NCBI RefSeq assembly: GCF_000376785.1
Contig: NZ_AQXX01000089.1
Coordinates: 1 to 46,405 of the forward strand
Source: Hahella ganghwensis DSM 17046
GTDB taxonomy: Bacteria; Pseudomonadota; Gammaproteobacteria; Pseudomonadales; Oleiphilaceae
Length of the DNA: 46,405 bases
Direction: 5' to 3'
The notes beneath the pieces were generated by a model. The model had not been told where the DNA came from, did not search any database, and was given only the letters and a program-made list of their open reading frames with translations. Positions 45,000 to 46,405 of the stretch are shown here, piece after piece. Positions within the stretch are counted from its first letter, which is position 1. The number at the start of each line of letters is the position of its first letter. The position numbers and the translations under genes are program-made.

Positions 45000-46118
45000 T
45001 CATAGTTTTTCTCTGATGATCTCAAATAAGGGGCTTGATTTTCTTTCGACCGGGTCCGGTTCTCCTTTCTCCATCGCATCCCAATACTTCCAATGAACCT
45101 TGTCGGTGGCACCGAGTTCATAGTCCATTTTGTCCCAGCTATCTTCCCGGAAGGCATAAAATGCCCAGTGCAGATTCAATGATTCTGCGGCACTGAGTAC
45201 ATCTTTCAGATATTGATCACAGCCCGGCAGCAATCTGCCACAACCAAACTCTCCCAGTACCAATCTGTTCTGTGGTACGCCGACATTGCTGGCCCATTCC
45301 GAGGGGCCGGATAGATATTTCTTGACTCGCTCGCCGTCCCAAGTTGTCCATACTGAAGACTCTGAGGCAAAAGGCAACTTACCGGGATAAGAGAGCGGCT
45401 TTTCCCGCTTCATATTGGGTCCACTGGTATAATCGTACGGTTCGTACATGTGAAAGGCATACAACAGGTTTTCATCCTCAATACCTACGGGCCAGTATGA
45501 GAAGCTGTCTGCAGCGGCATACCATCCTGCGTCCAGCATAAGCGGGACATCAGGATTCACCCCCCGGATCGTTTTTATCAGTGTCTGGTAAAACTGTCTG
45601 AGATCCCTTGAACCACCCTGATGCTTCTGATACCAGTGTTTCATCTGATCTGGTAACGCATGCTCCTCAAGGCCGCCCTTCTTTTCCGGTGCTGGTTCGT
45701 TGACCAGATTAAAAGCCGCAATGGCAGGATGCCCTCGTAATGCCGAAGCCAGGTCCCGCCAAAAGCGGTTGGCATCTGTCCAGTATTTTTTGTCAGACCA
45801 GATACGGTCGTCGAACACTCCGTTATTGTTTTGAGCCCAACGCATATAAGGCAGTGACAGGGGTGTTATGACCACCTTCAGGTTGGCTTTATGGGCACGG
45901 TCCAGAGTGGCTTTCAGGACTTTCAGGTCATCTCCTGTCAGGGCCTGATAATGGTCAGCATCACCCAATAGGAAATCCCGGTTTTGAGTTGGCCATTTAT
46001 CGTATGACAGCCTGACCCAGGTTGCGCCATAGCCGGCAAGATCGTCAAAGTACTTCTGGGAGGGGGGCAAACGGTTGAAACTGTTCGCCCCATGCTGAGG
46101 ACTATTCCAGAACACCAT
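45000..46118 (-). CDS. Glycoside hydrolase family 5 (cellulase-like), N-terminus uncertain
   Basis: The product from ATG 46118 is 372 aa and starts inside the TIM-barrel fold (PQHGANSFNRLPPSQKYFDD). GH5 marks are WVRLSYDKWP, LKVVITPLSL, the acid/base Glu141 in AAFNLVNEPAPE, LLYAFHMYEPYDYT and the nucleophile Glu290 in NRLVLGEFGCGRLLPG. Such enzymes cut beta-glucans or mannans, normally outside the cell, but no signal peptide precedes the ATG. The frame is open for another 45 codons upstream without a start codon, ending in GHYPIQAQQM, so the exporting 5' end may have been lost or altered. It converges with the gene ending at 44996. Confidence 0.87.
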   Translation of the reverse strand: MVFWNSPQHGANSFNRLPPSQKYFDDLAGYGATWVRLSYDKWPTQNRDFLLGDADHYQALTGDDLKVLKATLDRAHKANLKVVITPLSLPYMRWAQNNNGVFDDRIWSDKKYWTDANRFWRDLASALRGHPAIAAFNLVNEPAPEKKGGLEEHALPDQMKHWYQKHQGGSRDLRQFYQTLIKTIRGVNPDVPLMLDAGWYAAADSFSYWPVGIEDENLLYAFHMYEPYDYTSGPNMKREKPLSYPGKLPFASESSVWTTWDGERVKKYLSGPSEWASNVGVPQNRLVLGEFGCGRLLPGCDQYLKDVLSAAESLNLHWAFYAFREDSWDKMDYELGATDKVHWKYWDAMEKGEPDPVERKSSPLFEIIREKL

Positions 46119-46253
46119 CTGTTGCGCCTGAATGGGGTAGTGACCGGGTAGCTGCGATAACCGCCAACTTTTTTTGCAGGTGATTTTTCTACGGGAAATT
46201 ACGGTTTGAGGTTGGTTTGTGATGGCGAAACCGCAACTTTCTGCGTAAATGCC

Positions 46254-46405
46254 TCAGCAGTGGTTATCATCCAGTTCAATCAGTCGCTTGTTCATGTCTT
46301 CTGGATGCTCCCAATACACCTTTCCTTTTCTGGGTGCGATTTGAAGGGTTAAATGCTTGGCGATGTCGTCATCGTCGCAGTCAGGTGCGCCAAGCACCCA
46401 TACTG
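46254..46405 (-). CDS. 3' end of an unidentified gene (runs off window edge)
   Basis: On the minus strand one frame is open from the window edge to a TGA at 46254-46256. It encodes 49 residues beginning VWVLGAPDCDDDDIAKHLTL and ending RLIELDDNHC. The composition is protein-like. It is in the same frame as the GH5 gene further down, separated from it by that stop codon, but shows no sign of being part of a glycosidase. I recognise no family. Confidence 0.45.
   Translation of the reverse strand, partial: VWVLGAPDCDDDDIAKHLTLQIAPRKGKVYWEHPEDMNKRLIELDDNHC

Noticed and set aside
44995-45021. 8-bp inverted repeat GATCATCA / TGATGATC at the convergent gene ends
   Set aside because: The stem is AT-rich, overlaps both stop codons and lacks a U tract, so it is not a convincing terminator.
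1-46405. CRISPR arrays, tRNA or rRNA genes, and prophage structural genes
   Set aside because: None was seen on reading both strands; no regularly spaced repeats or structural-gene blocks occur.

Overview
The window looks like part of a chromosome from a marine-type gammaproteobacterium. The genus cannot be fixed from sequence alone; gene content and moderate GC would fit the Oceanospirillales. Its core is an unbroken minus-strand cobalamin (vitamin B12) operon of about 22 kb. An accessory region lies on each side, carrying orphan periplasmic binding proteins, secreted hydrolases, metal-handling proteins, an IS110 element and an integron-integrase relic.

Left flank (1-14.8 kb). At the edge is the N-terminal part of an IS110 transposase with a structured upstream region that could encode its bridge RNA. 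Next come a broken integron-type integrase, a lipoprotein, a flavodoxin-fold protein and an exported repeat protein whose signal peptide is out of frame. Then follow a divergent HxlR regulator / SDR pair, a trypsin-like protease with two C-terminal PPC domains split by a frameshift at a G run, and an excisionase-type HTH fused to a receiver domain. Scattered through this are five family-3 solute-binding proteins with no permease or ATPase. A sixth, frameshifted, lies at 44 kb. The flank ends with three small unassigned or poorly known genes.

B12 operon (37.0 to 14.8 kb, read leftward). A cobalamin riboswitch precedes cbtB, cbtA, a fused ChlI/ChlD-type chelatase subunit, cobO, cobB, a NiCoT-like transporter, cbiD, cobK, cbiX, cobH, cbiET (cobL), cobI, cbiG, cobJ, cobM, cobW, cobN, cbiB, cobD and bluB. 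Most junctions are ATGA-type overlaps or a few bases, so the genes are very likely cotranscribed and translationally coupled. The set mixes early, oxygen-independent cobalt insertion (CbiX, CbiG, CbiD, CbiET) with late chelation (CobN plus ChlID, CobW) and the oxygen-dependent lower-ligand enzyme BluB. No cobG/cobZ, cobF, cobQ, cobU/P, cobS/V or cobT is present in the window.

Right flank (37.2-46.4 kb). A HupE-type operon (small His-containing exported protein, HupE/UreJ, membrane-anchored protein, DUF6488-like protein) is preceded by a 12-bp direct repeat spaced two helical turns apart. Then come a SAP/DUF6434-like protein, a cytosolic-looking trypsin-fold protease, a frameshifted repeat + PI-PLC protein, the frameshifted binding protein, a GH5 glycosidase lacking a visible signal peptide, and the 3' end of an unidentified gene.

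At least five genes outside the B12 operon carry single-base frameshifts and none inside it does. This is either selective decay of accessory exported genes or homopolymer sequencing error. No CRISPR array, rRNA or tRNA was seen.
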